Shown: positions 34,594 through 44,532 of the stretch, in pieces
How the letters are laid out: each line of letters opens with the position of its first letter
Position numbering within the stretch: position 1 is the first letter of the stretch
Source: Pseudomonas sp. RIT-PI-r
Lineage (GTDB): Bacteria > Pseudomonadota > Gammaproteobacteria > Pseudomonadales > Pseudomonadaceae
Reading direction: 5' to 3'
Assembly (NCBI RefSeq): GCF_001297015.1
Contig: NZ_LIGE01000044.1
Span: forward strand, 1 to 64,000
Length of the DNA stretch: 64,000 nucleotides
Notes under the pieces: generated by a model
What the model was told of the DNA's origin: nothing
The model's database searches: none
The model's input: the letters and a program-made list of their open reading frames with translations, nothing else
Made by a program: the position numbers and the translations under genes

Positions 34594-35005
34594 ATTTCAC
34601 CACTTTCAGACTTGGCCGGCCGCTTGGACGCGGTGGCTCACTGTCCGGTGGCGGCTGCTCGTCACCCAGCTCGATGTCGTCTTCGTCATCCATCGGTGAT
34701 TCGAGATCGAACACCATGCCTTGACCGTTCTCCCGGGCATAGATGCCCAGAATCGCGCTGATCGGCACATACAAGCTGTGTGGAACGCCACCGAAGCGAC
34801 CTTCAAAGGTCACCACGTCGTTGTCCATGTGCAGATGACGCACGGCGCTCGGCGAGATGTTCAGGACAATCTGCCCGTCACTGGCAAAACCCTGCGGCAC
34901 CTGCACCGCCGGGTATTCGGAATTGACCAGCATGTGCGGGGTGCAATCGTTATCAACAATCCACTCGTAGAGCGCGCGGACCAGATAAGGTCGACTGGAG
35001 TTCAT
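34592..35005 (-). CDS. sspB: ClpXP protease specificity-enhancing factor SspB
   Basis: This 137-residue adaptor delivers ssrA-tagged proteins to ClpXP. The folded domain begins RPYLVRALYEWIVDND and includes the peptide-binding region with GQIVLNIS and FGGVPHSLYVP. An acidic flexible linker leads to the C-terminal ClpX-docking tail RPSLKVVK. It follows sspA by 16 bp. Confidence 0.97.
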   Translation of the reverse strand: MNSSRPYLVRALYEWIVDNDCTPHMLVNSEYPAVQVPQGFASDGQIVLNISPSAVRHLHMDNDVVTFEGRFGGVPHSLYVPISAILGIYARENGQGMVFDLESPMDDEDDIELGDEQPPPDSEPPRPSGRPSLKVVK

Positions 35006-35021
35006 AGCGGCTCCTTAAGCC

Positions 35022-35639
35022 TTAGCGCATATCGCGTTCGACGCCAGACAGACTCGCCTGGAAAGCCTCACGCGCAAACTGGCGCTCCATGTAATCAAGC
35101 AGCGGCTTGGCTGGCCGCGGCAGTTCAATACCCAGAATCGGCAAACGCCAGAGTATTGGCAATAGGCAGCAATCCACCAGACTTTGTTCCTCACTGAGGA
35201 AAAATGGCTTGTCGGCGAACAGCGGCGACACGCCCGTCAGGCTTTCTCGCAATTCCTTGCGCGCCACGACTCGCGCGGCCTCCTTGCTTTTCGGATCCAG
35301 GATCAGATCCACCAGACCACACCAGTCTCGCTGAATACGGTGAATCAGCAGACGGCTGTTGGCACGCGCTACCGGATAAACCGGCATCAATGGCGGGTGC
35401 GGGTAACGCTCATCCAGATATTCCATCACCACGGTCGACTCCCACAACGCCAGGTCACGATCGACCAGCGTCGGCAGACTGCCGTAAGGGTTCACCTCAA
35501 TCAGTTTAGGCGGCTGACGACCAGCTTCCACATAAATGATTTCGGCGCTGACACCCTTCTCTGCAAGCACGATGCGCACTCGGTGGGAATAGTGGTCGGC
35601 GGGGTCGGAGTAACAGGCCAACCGATTGGTCACGCCCAT
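35022..35639 (-). CDS. sspA: Stringent starvation protein A
   Basis: This 205-residue glutathione S-transferase-fold protein binds RNA polymerase and alters transcription under stress. The N-terminal thioredoxin-like domain has the NPYGSLPTLVDRDLALWES segment, and the helical domain has a PHPPLMPV segment resembling the conserved surface loop of SspA. The ATG at 35639 has a strong GAGGAGG upstream. A terminator hairpin separates it from petABC. Confidence 0.95.
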   Translation of the reverse strand: MGVTNRLACYSDPADHYSHRVRIVLAEKGVSAEIIYVEAGRQPPKLIEVNPYGSLPTLVDRDLALWESTVVMEYLDERYPHPPLMPVYPVARANSRLLIHRIQRDWCGLVDLILDPKSKEAARVVARKELRESLTGVSPLFADKPFFLSEEQSLVDCCLLPILWRLPILGIELPRPAKPLLDYMERQFAREAFQASLSGVERDMR

Positions 35640-35676
35640 GGCGATCCTCCTCGCTTGTTGAATTTGTCGGAACCGG

Positions 35677-35760
35677 AAAAACGCGCGCGCCCAGAGGGCG
35701 CCTCCCACAACATCTGGCGAACCAGATCTTGTGTACCGGAGGCGCCCTTGGGCGCGCGCG
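35677..35760 (-). terminator. Very long hairpin terminating petABC
   Basis: The arms 35682-35705 and 35738-35760 are almost fully complementary (cgcgcgcgccc...ggcgcctcc against ggaggcgccc...gggcgcgcgcg). Inside is a second hairpin, atctgg-cgaa-ccagat at 35711-35726 with matching cacaa/ttgtg below it. On the minus strand the structure is followed by T5 (35681-35677). It lies between petC and sspA. Confidence 0.75.
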
Positions 35761-35784
35761 ATTAACAGCAATGCTTGAAGCGTA

Positions 35785-36567
35785 TCAGTGCACGTCTTTC
35801 CAGTATTCACGCTTGAGCAGGTAGGCGAACACAAAGAAGAACGCCAGGTACAGCAAGACATAAGTACCGATGCGCTGATGTTGCAGCTTAACCGGGTTAG
35901 CCGAGTAAGCCAGGAAGGTTACCAGATTCTTGACCGTCTCATCGAACTGCTCTGCATTCTGAGTACCGGTCTTCGGCACGATGGTCAGCTGATCACACGC
36001 TTCATGGGTCAAAGGCGTGCCGGTCAGCGGATCGTATTGCTTTTTGCCATCCTCGACGATCTGCACCTGTTTGCAACCCACAACCTGACGACCTTGCAGG
36101 CCGACCAGTACGTTAGGCATGCCGACGTTCGGGAAGACCTTGTTGTTCACGCCCCATGGACGCGCAGGATCTTCGTAGAACGAATGCAGATAACCGTAGA
36201 GCCAGTCGGTGCCGCGCACGCGCGCCACCAGCGTCAGGTCCGGTGGCGCCGCGCCAAACCAGGTCTTGGCGTCGGCTGGCTGCATGCCAATGTTCATGTG
36301 ATCGCCGATTTTCGCGCCGGTGAACACCAGTTTTTCCAGCATCAGTTCGTGAGGGATACCGAGGTCATCGGCAACCCGCTCGTAACGCTGGAACTTGGCA
36401 CTGTGGCAACCCATGCAATAGTTGGCAAAGGTACGCGCACCATCCTGCAAGGCAGCCTTGTCGGAGACGTCAATGTCGACCTTTTCCAGCTCCGGACCAC
36501 CGTGTTCAGCGGCGAAAGACAAGACAGGCAGAGCAGCAAAAATCAGAGCAAAAAATAACTTTTTCAT
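35785..36567 (-). CDS. petC: Ubiquinol-cytochrome c reductase, cytochrome c1
   Basis: This 260-residue protein has a cleavable signal peptide (about 1-19, ending SFA), the haem c site CMGCH near residue 50, an axial-methionine region near VGMPNVLVGLQG, and a C-terminal membrane anchor (about 233-252) ending KREYWKDVH. It passes electrons from the Rieske centre to cytochrome c. The ATG at 36567 overlaps the petB stop as TGATG. The frame is open further upstream, but that part lies inside petB. Confidence 0.97.
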   Translation of the reverse strand: MKKLFFALIFAALPVLSFAAEHGGPELEKVDIDVSDKAALQDGARTFANYCMGCHSAKFQRYERVADDLGIPHELMLEKLVFTGAKIGDHMNIGMQPADAKTWFGAAPPDLTLVARVRGTDWLYGYLHSFYEDPARPWGVNNKVFPNVGMPNVLVGLQGRQVVGCKQVQIVEDGKKQYDPLTGTPLTHEACDQLTIVPKTGTQNAEQFDETVKNLVTFLAYSANPVKLQHQRIGTYVLLYLAFFFVFAYLLKREYWKDVH

Positions 36568-37778
36568 CAGCCAGTCACCCTTTCCGGAACCGGTTTGGTC
36601 TTCTCGAGCCGGGTGTAGAACGGCATCAGAATGAAGTAGGCGAAGTACAGGAAGGTGCAGACCTGCGACAGCAAGGTTCGCCCCGGAGTCGGCGCAAGAA
36701 CGCCAAGAATGCCGAGAATAACGAACGAAATGCAGAACACCACCAGCCAGATTTTGCTCATCCAGCCTTTGTAGCGCATCGATTTCACCGGGCTGCGATC
36801 GAGCCACGGCAGCACGAACAGCAAGGCAATCGAGGCGCCCATGGCGATAACACCCATGAGTTTGTCCGGAATCGCACGCAGGATGGCGTAGAACGGCGTG
36901 AAGTACCAAACCGGGGCAATGTGCTCAGGCGTCTTGAACGGGTTAGCTTGCTCGAAGTTTGGTTTTTCGAGGAAGTAGCCGCCCATTTCCGGGAAAAAGA
37001 ACACAATAAAGCAGAAGATAAACAAGAACACCACAACACCGACAATGTCCTTCACGGTGTAGTACGGGTGGAAGGCAATGCCGTCCAGCGGGATGCCGTT
37101 TTCGTCTTTGTGCTTCTTGATATCGACGCCGTCAGGGTTGTTCGAACCCACTTCGTGCAACGCCAGAATGTGCAACACCACCAGACCGAGAATCACGATT
37201 GGCAGCGCGACAACGTGCAAGGCGAAGAAGCGGTTCAAGGTGATTCCGGAGATCAGATAGTCACCACGGATCCACTGCGTCAGGTCGTTACCGATGACGG
37301 GAATCGCACCGAACAGCGAGATGATCACCTGGGCACCCCAGTACGACATCTGGCCCCACGGCAGTAGATAACCCATGAAGGCTTCGGCCATCAGCGCCAG
37401 GTAAATCAGCATGCCGAACACCCAGACCAGCTCGCGCGGTTTCTGGTACGAACCGTAAAGCAGACCACGGAACATGTGCAGATACACCACGATGAAGAAC
37501 ATCGAAGCGCCGACAGCGTGCAGCAGGCGCAAGATCGAACCGTGATTGACGTCACGCATGATGCCTTCGACGGACGCAAAAGCCTCTTCTGCCGATGGCG
37601 TGTAGCTCATCGTCAGCCAGACACCGGTGACGAGCTGGTTGACCAGCACCAGCAGCGCCAGGGAGCCGAAAAAGTAGAAGAAGTTGAAGTTTTTTGGAGC
37701 GTAATACTTGCTGAGATGGTCTTCCCACATTTTGGTCGCAGGAAAGCGCGCATCAACCCAATCCATGAATTTGCTCAT
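36567..37778 (-). CDS. petB: Ubiquinol-cytochrome c reductase, cytochrome b
   Basis: This 403-residue protein has about eight to nine membrane helices. The Qo-site motif appears as PEHIAPVWYFTPFYAILRAIPDK, and paired haem-b histidines lie in helices B and D (LLHAVGASMFFIVVYLHMFRGL and FFALHVVALPIVILGLVVLHILALHEVG). The ATG at 37778 is part of TGATG with the petA stop; a GTG one codon earlier is less likely. Confidence 0.98.
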   Translation of the reverse strand: MSKFMDWVDARFPATKMWEDHLSKYYAPKNFNFFYFFGSLALLVLVNQLVTGVWLTMSYTPSAEEAFASVEGIMRDVNHGSILRLLHAVGASMFFIVVYLHMFRGLLYGSYQKPRELVWVFGMLIYLALMAEAFMGYLLPWGQMSYWGAQVIISLFGAIPVIGNDLTQWIRGDYLISGITLNRFFALHVVALPIVILGLVVLHILALHEVGSNNPDGVDIKKHKDENGIPLDGIAFHPYYTVKDIVGVVVFLFIFCFIVFFFPEMGGYFLEKPNFEQANPFKTPEHIAPVWYFTPFYAILRAIPDKLMGVIAMGASIALLFVLPWLDRSPVKSMRYKGWMSKIWLVVFCISFVILGILGVLAPTPGRTLLSQVCTFLYFAYFILMPFYTRLEKTKPVPERVTG

Positions 37779-38371
37779 CACGCTTTCTCCGTATCGACGC
37801 CAATGACAATCAGGTCATCGGTCTCATAGGAATGCGGGGGAACTGGCAGGTTCAAAGGCGCAGGTTGCGACTTGTAGACGCGGCCAGCCAGATCGTAGTG
37901 GGAACCGTGGCAAGGGCAGAAATAGCCACCGACCCAGTCTTTGCCCAGATCCGCAGGTGCCACTTCGGGACGGAAGGTTGGTGAGCAACCCAGGTGCGTG
38001 CAGATCCCGATCAGCAACAGAATTTCCGGCTTGATCGAGCGCACCTCAGGGTCGACATAGGTGGGTTGCGTGGAGTTTTTGGAGGTCGGATCGGAGAGCT
38101 GGCCCTCGATCTTCTTGAGATTCCCCAGAATTTCCTCGGTACGGCGGACAATGAACACCGGCTGGCCGCGCCACTCAGCAATCATCTGCTGTCCTGGCTC
38201 GATTTTGCTGACATTCACTTTCACCGGTGCACCAGCGGCTTTCGCCTTGGCACTGGGAAACCATGACCCCACGAACGGGACCGCAGCCCCCACCGCTCCT
38301 GCAGCACCCACCACGGATGTGGCTGCTACCAAGAAGCGACGCCGGCCTGCATTCACGCCGTCATTGCTCAT
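37778..38371 (-). CDS. petA: Ubiquinol-cytochrome c reductase, Rieske iron-sulfur subunit
   Basis: This 197-residue protein starts with a twin-arginine-type signal (RRRFLVAATS) that stays as the membrane anchor. The [2Fe-2S] ligands are in CTHLGC and CPCHGSHYD. It accepts the first electron from ubiquinol in the bc1 complex. It heads the petABC operon, and a gap of about 270 bp separates it from rpsI. Confidence 0.98.
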   Translation of the reverse strand: MSNDGVNAGRRRFLVAATSVVGAAGAVGAAVPFVGSWFPSAKAKAAGAPVKVNVSKIEPGQQMIAEWRGQPVFIVRRTEEILGNLKKIEGQLSDPTSKNSTQPTYVDPEVRSIKPEILLLIGICTHLGCSPTFRPEVAPADLGKDWVGGYFCPCHGSHYDLAGRVYKSQPAPLNLPVPPHSYETDDLIVIGVDTEKA

Positions 38372-38584
38372 TCAGTCCTCTCCCATCAGCTTTTGTGGCC
38401 TGTTAAATCAGGCATCTACTAAATAAATCAATGTTACTTATAAAAATTTTGCCGAGATGGTAATGAAAAGCCCCAATTCTGACAAGGGAATTACCCGGAG
38501 CTCATACCCTCAAGCCTTGCAGTATAGGGGGTCTACAGAAGTGGCAAGTTGTCGCAGCGCAATTCTTTGATAAATCGCAGGCAT

Positions 38585-38624
38585 AAAAAAACGCCCGCTT
38601 CCGTGAGGAGGCGGGCGTTCTTTT
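38585..38624 (-). terminator. Terminator after rpsI
   Basis: The stem aacgcccgc / gcgggcgtt has a 12-base interior and is flanked by A-rich and T-rich tracts on both sides. On the minus strand it ends in T7, placed about 20 bp after rpsI. Confidence 0.85.
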
Positions 38625-38641
38625 TGAACGCGAAAGCGGAA

Positions 38642-39034
38642 TTAACGCTTCGAGTACTGCGGACGCTTACGCGCTTTACGCAGACCAACTTTCTTACGTT
38701 CAACTTCACGGGCGTCGCGAGTAACGAAGCCAGCTTTGCGCAGAGCGCCACGCAGGGTTTCGTCGTAGTCCATCAGAGCGCGAGTGATACCGTGGCGGAT
38801 TGCGCCAGCTTGACCACTTACACCACCGCCGATCACGGTGACGTAGATGTCGAACTTCTCGACAGTCTCAGTCAGCTCCAGCGGCTGGCGAACTACCATG
38901 CGGGCAGTTTCACGGCCGAAGAAGTTTTCCAGCGAACGGTTGTTGATGGAGATGTTACCAGTACCCGGACGCAGGAAAACGCGTGCGGTTGCGGTCTTGC
39001 GACGGCCAGTGCCGTAATTTTGAGTCGCCGACAT
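38642..39034 (-). CDS. rpsI: 30S ribosomal protein S9 (uS9)
   Basis: This 130-residue protein starts NYGTGRRKTATARVFL and ends in the basic tail KKVGLRKARKRPQYSKR, whose last residues reach the P-site tRNA. VIGGGVSGQAGAIRHGI is the family core. It follows rplM by 14 bp, the conserved L13-S9 operon. Confidence 0.99.
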   Translation of the reverse strand: MSATQNYGTGRRKTATARVFLRPGTGNISINNRSLENFFGRETARMVVRQPLELTETVEKFDIYVTVIGGGVSGQAGAIRHGITRALMDYDETLRGALRKAGFVTRDAREVERKKVGLRKARKRPQYSKR

Positions 39035-39048
39035 AATGTACTATTCCG

Positions 39049-39477
39049 TTAAAACTTCAGTTCTTGGGGCTGCTGAGCAGTATGTGGGTGTGCAGCGCCC
39101 GCATAGACTTTCAGCTTACGGTACATGTCGCGACCCAGTGGGTTTTTAGGCAGCATGCCTTTAACCGCGGTCTCGATCACGCGCTCAGGGGCTTTAGCGA
39201 TCAGCTTTTCAAAGTTGATCGACTTGATGCCGCCCGGGAAACCGGAGTGGGAGTAGTACATTTTGTCAGTGGTTTTAGCACCGGTAACACGAATCTGCTC
39301 AGCGTTGATTACGACGATGTAGTCGCCGGTGTCAACGTGAGGAGTGTACTCAGGCTTGTGCTTGCCACGCAGACGGCTCGCGATTTCGGTGGCCAGACGA
39401 CCCAGGGTCTGACCAGCAGCGTCGACGACAAACCAGTCGCGCTTTACTGTTTCCGGTTTAGCAGTAAAAGTTTTCAT
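39049..39477 (-). CDS. rplM: 50S ribosomal protein L13 (uL13)
   Basis: This 142-residue protein has the family motifs DWFVVDAAGQTLGRLAT, GDYIVVINAEQ, SGFPGGIKS and GMLPKNPLGRDMYRKLKVY. It is the first gene of the rplM-rpsI operon, with a good promoter about 40 bp upstream. Confidence 0.99.
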   Translation of the reverse strand: MKTFTAKPETVKRDWFVVDAAGQTLGRLATEIASRLRGKHKPEYTPHVDTGDYIVVINAEQIRVTGAKTTDKMYYSHSGFPGGIKSINFEKLIAKAPERVIETAVKGMLPKNPLGRDMYRKLKVYAGAAHPHTAQQPQELKF

Positions 39478-39518
39478 TCTTTATAGCCTCAGGGGCCGCC
39501 CTGTAAATTAGACGGCGG

Positions 39519-39547
39519 ATCTTACTGAATAGTGCGTACTTTGACAA
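39519..39547 (-). promoter_or_regulatory. Probable promoter of rplM-rpsI
   Basis: On the minus strand, TTGTCA (39547-39542), a 17-bp spacer and TAAGAT (39524-39519) lie about 40 bp before the rplM start. The match to the sigma-70 consensus is good but unproven. Confidence 0.6.
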
Positions 39548-39722
39548 GTCAAAGGCAGCCGGATACAGACGCTTTCGGGGGCTCGGGTCGGCGCGTCCGT
39601 TCAACGGCAAGATTCTTCGGCGGCGGCGCATCACTTCCACTGCAGAAAGAGGTCGGCAATTATGCAGATTGCGAAAAATATTTCAACCTGCTTTTATGAT
39701 TGTTTTGCCCAAGGAGCACCCG

Positions 39723-40763
<1,041 letters not shown>

Positions 40764-40779
40764 TTAATTCATAGACCCA

Positions 40780-40844
40780 ATCGCGAGCAGGCTCACGCCT
40801 ACAAGGGAACGCATTCCAAATGTAGGAGTGAGCCTGCTCGCGAT
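40780..40844. repeat. REP doublet between convergent genes
   Basis: atcgcgagcaggctcacgcc at 40780 is repeated inverted, ending at 40844, around a 15-20 base centre. It sits between the 3' ends of the aldo-keto reductase and acyl-CoA dehydrogenase genes and may aid termination of both. Confidence 0.8.
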
Positions 40845-40868
40845 AGCGGTCTGACAGTCACCAGAATT

Positions 40869-42005
40869 TCAAAGCGACCGCGCAATGATCTCCTTCATGA
40901 TTTCATTGGTGCCGGCATAGATCCGTTGCACCCGCGCATCCGCCCACGCCCGGGCCACCGGGTATTCCCACATGAAGCCGTAGCCACCATGCAATTGCAC
41001 GCACTCGTCGAGCACCTTGCATTGCAGGTCGGTGCCCCAGTATTTCGCCATCGCCGCTGTCGGCACATCCAGTTTGCCTTGCAGGTGCAGCTCCAGACAC
41101 TTATCGACGAAGACCCGACCGATCTGAATCTCCGTGGCCATCTCAGCCAATTTGAATCGGGTGTTCTGAAAGTCGGCAATCGCCTTGCCAAAGGCTTTGC
41201 GATCACGGGTGTAATCCAGCGTCCACTGCAATGCCGCTTCGGCTGAAGCCAGCCCACCGATCGCCACGGTCAGGCGCTCCTGCGGCAATTCCTGCATCAG
41301 ATAAGCGAATCCGGCCCCAGCCTGACCCAAGAGGTTTTCCTTCGGCACACGCACGTCCTGGAAGAACAATTCCGACGTATCCTGGGCCTTCATTCCGACC
41401 TTCTCCAGGCGTTTGCCCTTCTCGAAGCCCGGCGTGTTCGCTTCGACCAGAAACAGGCTGGTGCCCTTGGCGCCGGCCTTGGGATCAGTCTTGGCGACAA
41501 CGATCACCAGGTCTGCGAGAAAACCGTTGGTGATAAAGGTTTTCGAGCCGTTGATCACATACTCGTCACCGTCCAGCACAGCGGTGGTTTTCACGCCTTG
41601 CAGATCGGAACCCGCGCCCGGCTCGGTCATGGCGATGGCCGTAACCATCTCGCCCGAAACCAGTTTCGGCAGGTATTTGTGCTTCAGCGCTTCGCTGCCG
41701 TAATGCAGGATGTAAGGCGCGACGATGTCGGAATGCAACGAGAAGCCGATGCCGGTCAGGCCCAGCCGACCGACCTCTTCGATCACCACGGCGCTGTAGA
41801 GAAAGTCCGCGCCCAGCCCGCCGTACTCCTCCGGAAGGTGCGAGCAAAGCATCCCCGCCTCCCCTGCCTTGTTCCACAGCTTGCGGTCGATATGGCCTTG
41901 TTTCTCCCATTGCGCGTGATACGGCACGGCCTCTTTCTCAAGGAACGTTCGTACGCTGTCGCGAAACAATTCGTGCTCGGAGCTGAACAAGGTTCTGGGG
42001 ATCAT
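40869..42005 (-). CDS. Acyl-CoA dehydrogenase
   Basis: This 378-residue FAD enzyme makes the trans-2-enoyl-CoA in beta-oxidation or amino-acid breakdown. Domains in order are the helical N-domain, the beta-barrel with AMTEPGAGSDLQGVKTTA and FITNGFLADLVIVVAKT, and the C-terminal helices with ECVQLHGGYGFMWEYPV. The catalytic Glu lies in the C-terminal YAGTNEIMKEIIARSL. Chain-length preference cannot be read from the sequence. It is divergent from the GlxA-type regulator and ends next to a REP doublet. Confidence 0.94.
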   Translation of the reverse strand: MIPRTLFSSEHELFRDSVRTFLEKEAVPYHAQWEKQGHIDRKLWNKAGEAGMLCSHLPEEYGGLGADFLYSAVVIEEVGRLGLTGIGFSLHSDIVAPYILHYGSEALKHKYLPKLVSGEMVTAIAMTEPGAGSDLQGVKTTAVLDGDEYVINGSKTFITNGFLADLVIVVAKTDPKAGAKGTSLFLVEANTPGFEKGKRLEKVGMKAQDTSELFFQDVRVPKENLLGQAGAGFAYLMQELPQERLTVAIGGLASAEAALQWTLDYTRDRKAFGKAIADFQNTRFKLAEMATEIQIGRVFVDKCLELHLQGKLDVPTAAMAKYWGTDLQCKVLDECVQLHGGYGFMWEYPVARAWADARVQRIYAGTNEIMKEIIARSL

Positions 42006-42156
42006 GCGGCACCTTACTTTCTTGTTGGAGGATTATGGCCTTCAGAGACTAAGCCTCCCCTCTGACACAGGACACTGGACACATCCGACAAAAAATAAGA
42101 CGATCCAGCCGTCTGGTGACCACTTTCCCTTATAAAAACAAAACAAAAGTTGAATT

Positions 42157-43152
42157 ATGTCCAAGCAAGTCTCCACGCCCTTGCGGCGCGTCAGCATCCT
42201 GGCAATCGACCGGGTTTTCGCTTACACCCTCATGCAGGCCAAGGATTTTTTCCATGTGGCCAGCCTCCGTTACGGCAAACAACTGGGCCACGGCCTGACG
42301 CCGGCGTTTGAAACACGAATCGTCAGCCCCGATGGCAAACCGGTGAAAAGCTTCAGCGATGTCGTCATGCCGGTGGATGGTGGTCTGGAAAACACCGATA
42401 TCATCATCCTCCCGGCGTTCTGGGATGATTTCGAGACCTTGTGCAGCCGTTATCCACAGATCCTGCCTTGGCTGCGCGAGCAACATGCCCGCGGCGCTGT
42501 GCTGTGCGGCGAAGCCACTGGCGTGTTCTGGCTGGCCGAAGCCGGGTTGCTCGATGGCAAGGAAGCGACGACCTACTGGCGTTTCTTCAATGCCTTTGCC
42601 GAACGCTTTCCGAAGGTCTACCTCAATCAGGACAAGCACCTGACCGACGCCGATAACCTTTACTGCGCCGGCGGCACCACATCGGCCTGCGACCTCTATA
42701 TCTACCTGATCGAGCGTTTCTGCGGTGCCAACGTGGCGCAAGCCGTGGCCCGCGACATTCTCTATGAGGTGCAGCGCAGCTATGCGCCGGGGCGTATCGG
42801 TTTCGGCGGGCAGAAGCTGCATCAGGACGTGATCATCCTGCAGATTCAGCACTGGCTCGAAGAGCATTTCGCCGACAAGTTCCGCTTCGAAGACGTCGCC
42901 CGCGAGCATGGCATGAGCATCCGCAATTTCATGCGGCGCTTCCAGACCGCCACCGGCGACAAGCCGCTGCACTACCTGCAACGCCTGCGCATCGAGACGG
43001 CCAAGGGCTTGTTGTCCGGCAGCCGCAAGAGCATCAAGACCATCAGTTATGAGGTCGGTTACGACGACGCGAGTTTCTTTGCGCGGTTGTTTCGCCAGCA
43101 CACGGAGCTGTCGCCGAACCAGTATCGGCAGCAGTTCCAACAGGCTGCGTAG
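42157..43152 (+). CDS. GlxA-type AraC-family regulator with DJ-1/PfpI domain
   Basis: This 331-residue protein has an N-terminal class-I glutamine-amidotransferase-like (DJ-1/PfpI) domain (about 10-195), then an AraC double helix-turn-helix (about 220-325; EDVAREHGMSIRNFMRRF and ISYEVGYDDASFFARLF). The nucleophile-elbow position appears as GAVLCGEATGVFWLAEAG, so a Cys is present as in active members. Such regulators control amine, arginine or carnitine use in Pseudomonas. It may control the divergent acyl-CoA dehydrogenase 151 bp away. Confidence 0.9.
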   Translation: MSKQVSTPLRRVSILAIDRVFAYTLMQAKDFFHVASLRYGKQLGHGLTPAFETRIVSPDGKPVKSFSDVVMPVDGGLENTDIIILPAFWDDFETLCSRYPQILPWLREQHARGAVLCGEATGVFWLAEAGLLDGKEATTYWRFFNAFAERFPKVYLNQDKHLTDADNLYCAGGTTSACDLYIYLIERFCGANVAQAVARDILYEVQRSYAPGRIGFGGQKLHQDVIILQIQHWLEEHFADKFRFEDVAREHGMSIRNFMRRFQTATGDKPLHYLQRLRIETAKGLLSGSRKSIKTISYEVGYDDASFFARLFRQHTELSPNQYRQQFQQAA

Positions 43153-43172
43153 CCTTCTGTCCACACACAAAC

Positions 43173-43265
43173 CCTGTGGGAGCTGGCTTGCCAGCGATGG
43201 CGTCGTGTCAGGTGATACTTATTTCTCTGACGAACCGCTATCGCTGGCAAGCCAGCTCCCACAGG
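43173..43265. repeat. Inverted repeat pair (gggagctggcttgccagcg family)
   Basis: ctgtgggagctggcttgccagcg at the left end is mirrored by cgctggcaagccagctcccacag at the right end, about 45 bp apart. It is a REP-type doublet of a family different from the gcgagcaggctcg elements. Confidence 0.8.
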
Positions 43266-43299
43266 GATCGCAGTACATTCGGATTTTTCTTCAGCGCAT

Positions 43300-43332
43300 A
43301 AAAAAGGGCCTGCAATCGCAGGCCCTTTTTTT
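43300..43332. terminator. Bidirectional terminator
   Basis: The stem gggcctgc-aatc-gcaggccc is flanked by A6 and T7. It serves the rightward regulator gene and the leftward zapE gene. Confidence 0.88.
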
Positions 43333-43347
43333 GTTTTGCGAATCTGT

Positions 43348-44442
43348 TTAAGGCTTGTGCGCCCGCGACAGGAACTCGTGCGATTGCATCTCCAGCAATC
43401 GGCTCAACGTGCGCTGGAACTCGAAGTTCAAACGTCCGCCGGTGTACAGATCCTTCAGCTCGACTTCAGCAGAAATGATCAGCTTGACGTTACGGTCGTA
43501 GAACTCGTCGACCATGTTGATGAAGCGGCGAGCGATGTCGTCGGTGGTGACGCTCATCTGCTCGACACCGCTGAGCAGCACGGCGTGGAAGATTTTGCCC
43601 AGCTCAATGTAATCGTTCTGGCTGCGCGGGCCGTCGCACAGTTCGCGGAAGTCGAACCACGCCACGTCATCGCAAGTACGCAGGGCGCGGATCTCGCGGT
43701 TTTCGATGATCAGTACATCGTTCTCGACCGCGGCAGTGCATTCCGGCGTCAGTGCCTTGAAGCTCTTGCGCAGGCTTTCGTGAGCGGCTTCATCGAGCGG
43801 ATAGTGGAACAGCTCCGCTTGTTCGAGGTGACGCAGACGATAGTCGACGCCGCTGTCGACGTTGACGATCTCGGTGTTCTGCTTGATCAGCGCAATGGCT
43901 GGCAAGAAGCGCGCACGCTGCAGACCGTCCTTGTACAGGCCGTCCGGGACGATGTTCGAGGTCGCGACCAGGGTCACGCCATTCTTGAACAGCTCTTCCA
44001 TCAGCGTGCCGAGGATCATCGCATCGGTGATGTCAGACACGAAGAACTCATCGAAGCAAATCACCCGCGACTCAGTCGCGAAGCGCTTGGCGATGATGGT
44101 CAGCGGGTTTTTCTCGCCGCCGAGGGTTTTCATTTCTTCGTGCACGCGCTTCATGAAGCGGTGGAAGTGGGTACGGGTCTTTTCCTTGAAAGGCAGCGCT
44201 TCGAAGAAGGTGTCGACCAGGTAAGTCTTGCCGCGACCTACGCCGCCCCAGAAATACAGGCCCTTGACCGGCGTCTGATCTTTTTTGCCGAACAGTTTGC
44301 TCAGCAGACCCGGCTTGTTCTGATCGGCGGCGATCAGATCCTCGTACAAACGCTGCAAATGACGCACAGCAGTTTCCTGCGCGGCGTCATGGAAGAAGTC
44401 CGGGCGTTTCAGATCAGCTTGGTATCGTTCTAGGGGCGTCAT
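43348..44442 (-). CDS. zapE: Cell division protein ZapE (AFG1-like ATPase)
   Basis: This 364-residue AAA-type ATPase has Walker A GGVGRGKT near residue 67 and Walker B VICFDEFFVSD, with sensor segment TLVATSNIVPDGLY. ZapE associates with the Z-ring and lowers FtsZ polymer stability in E. coli; mitochondrial AFG1/LACE1 is the eukaryotic relative. It precedes trpS in a leftward order usual for Pseudomonas. The ATG at 44442 gives the family start MTPLERYQ. Confidence 0.95.
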   Translation of the reverse strand: MTPLERYQADLKRPDFFHDAAQETAVRHLQRLYEDLIAADQNKPGLLSKLFGKKDQTPVKGLYFWGGVGRGKTYLVDTFFEALPFKEKTRTHFHRFMKRVHEEMKTLGGEKNPLTIIAKRFATESRVICFDEFFVSDITDAMILGTLMEELFKNGVTLVATSNIVPDGLYKDGLQRARFLPAIALIKQNTEIVNVDSGVDYRLRHLEQAELFHYPLDEAAHESLRKSFKALTPECTAAVENDVLIIENREIRALRTCDDVAWFDFRELCDGPRSQNDYIELGKIFHAVLLSGVEQMSVTTDDIARRFINMVDEFYDRNVKLIISAEVELKDLYTGGRLNFEFQRTLSRLLEMQSHEFLSRAHKP

Positions 44443-44532
44443 AATTCGTTAGCAAGGCAACAAAAACGGGCCGTCACTGTAGCGACGGCCCGTAGGAATG
44501 GCAATCGGCCCTTGGTCGGGTCGTGCCGCCGA

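Noticed and set aside
35640..35861. Longer N-terminus for SspA
   Set aside because: It would translate the petABC terminator hairpin. The ATG at 35639 has a strong Shine-Dalgarno and the family N-terminus.
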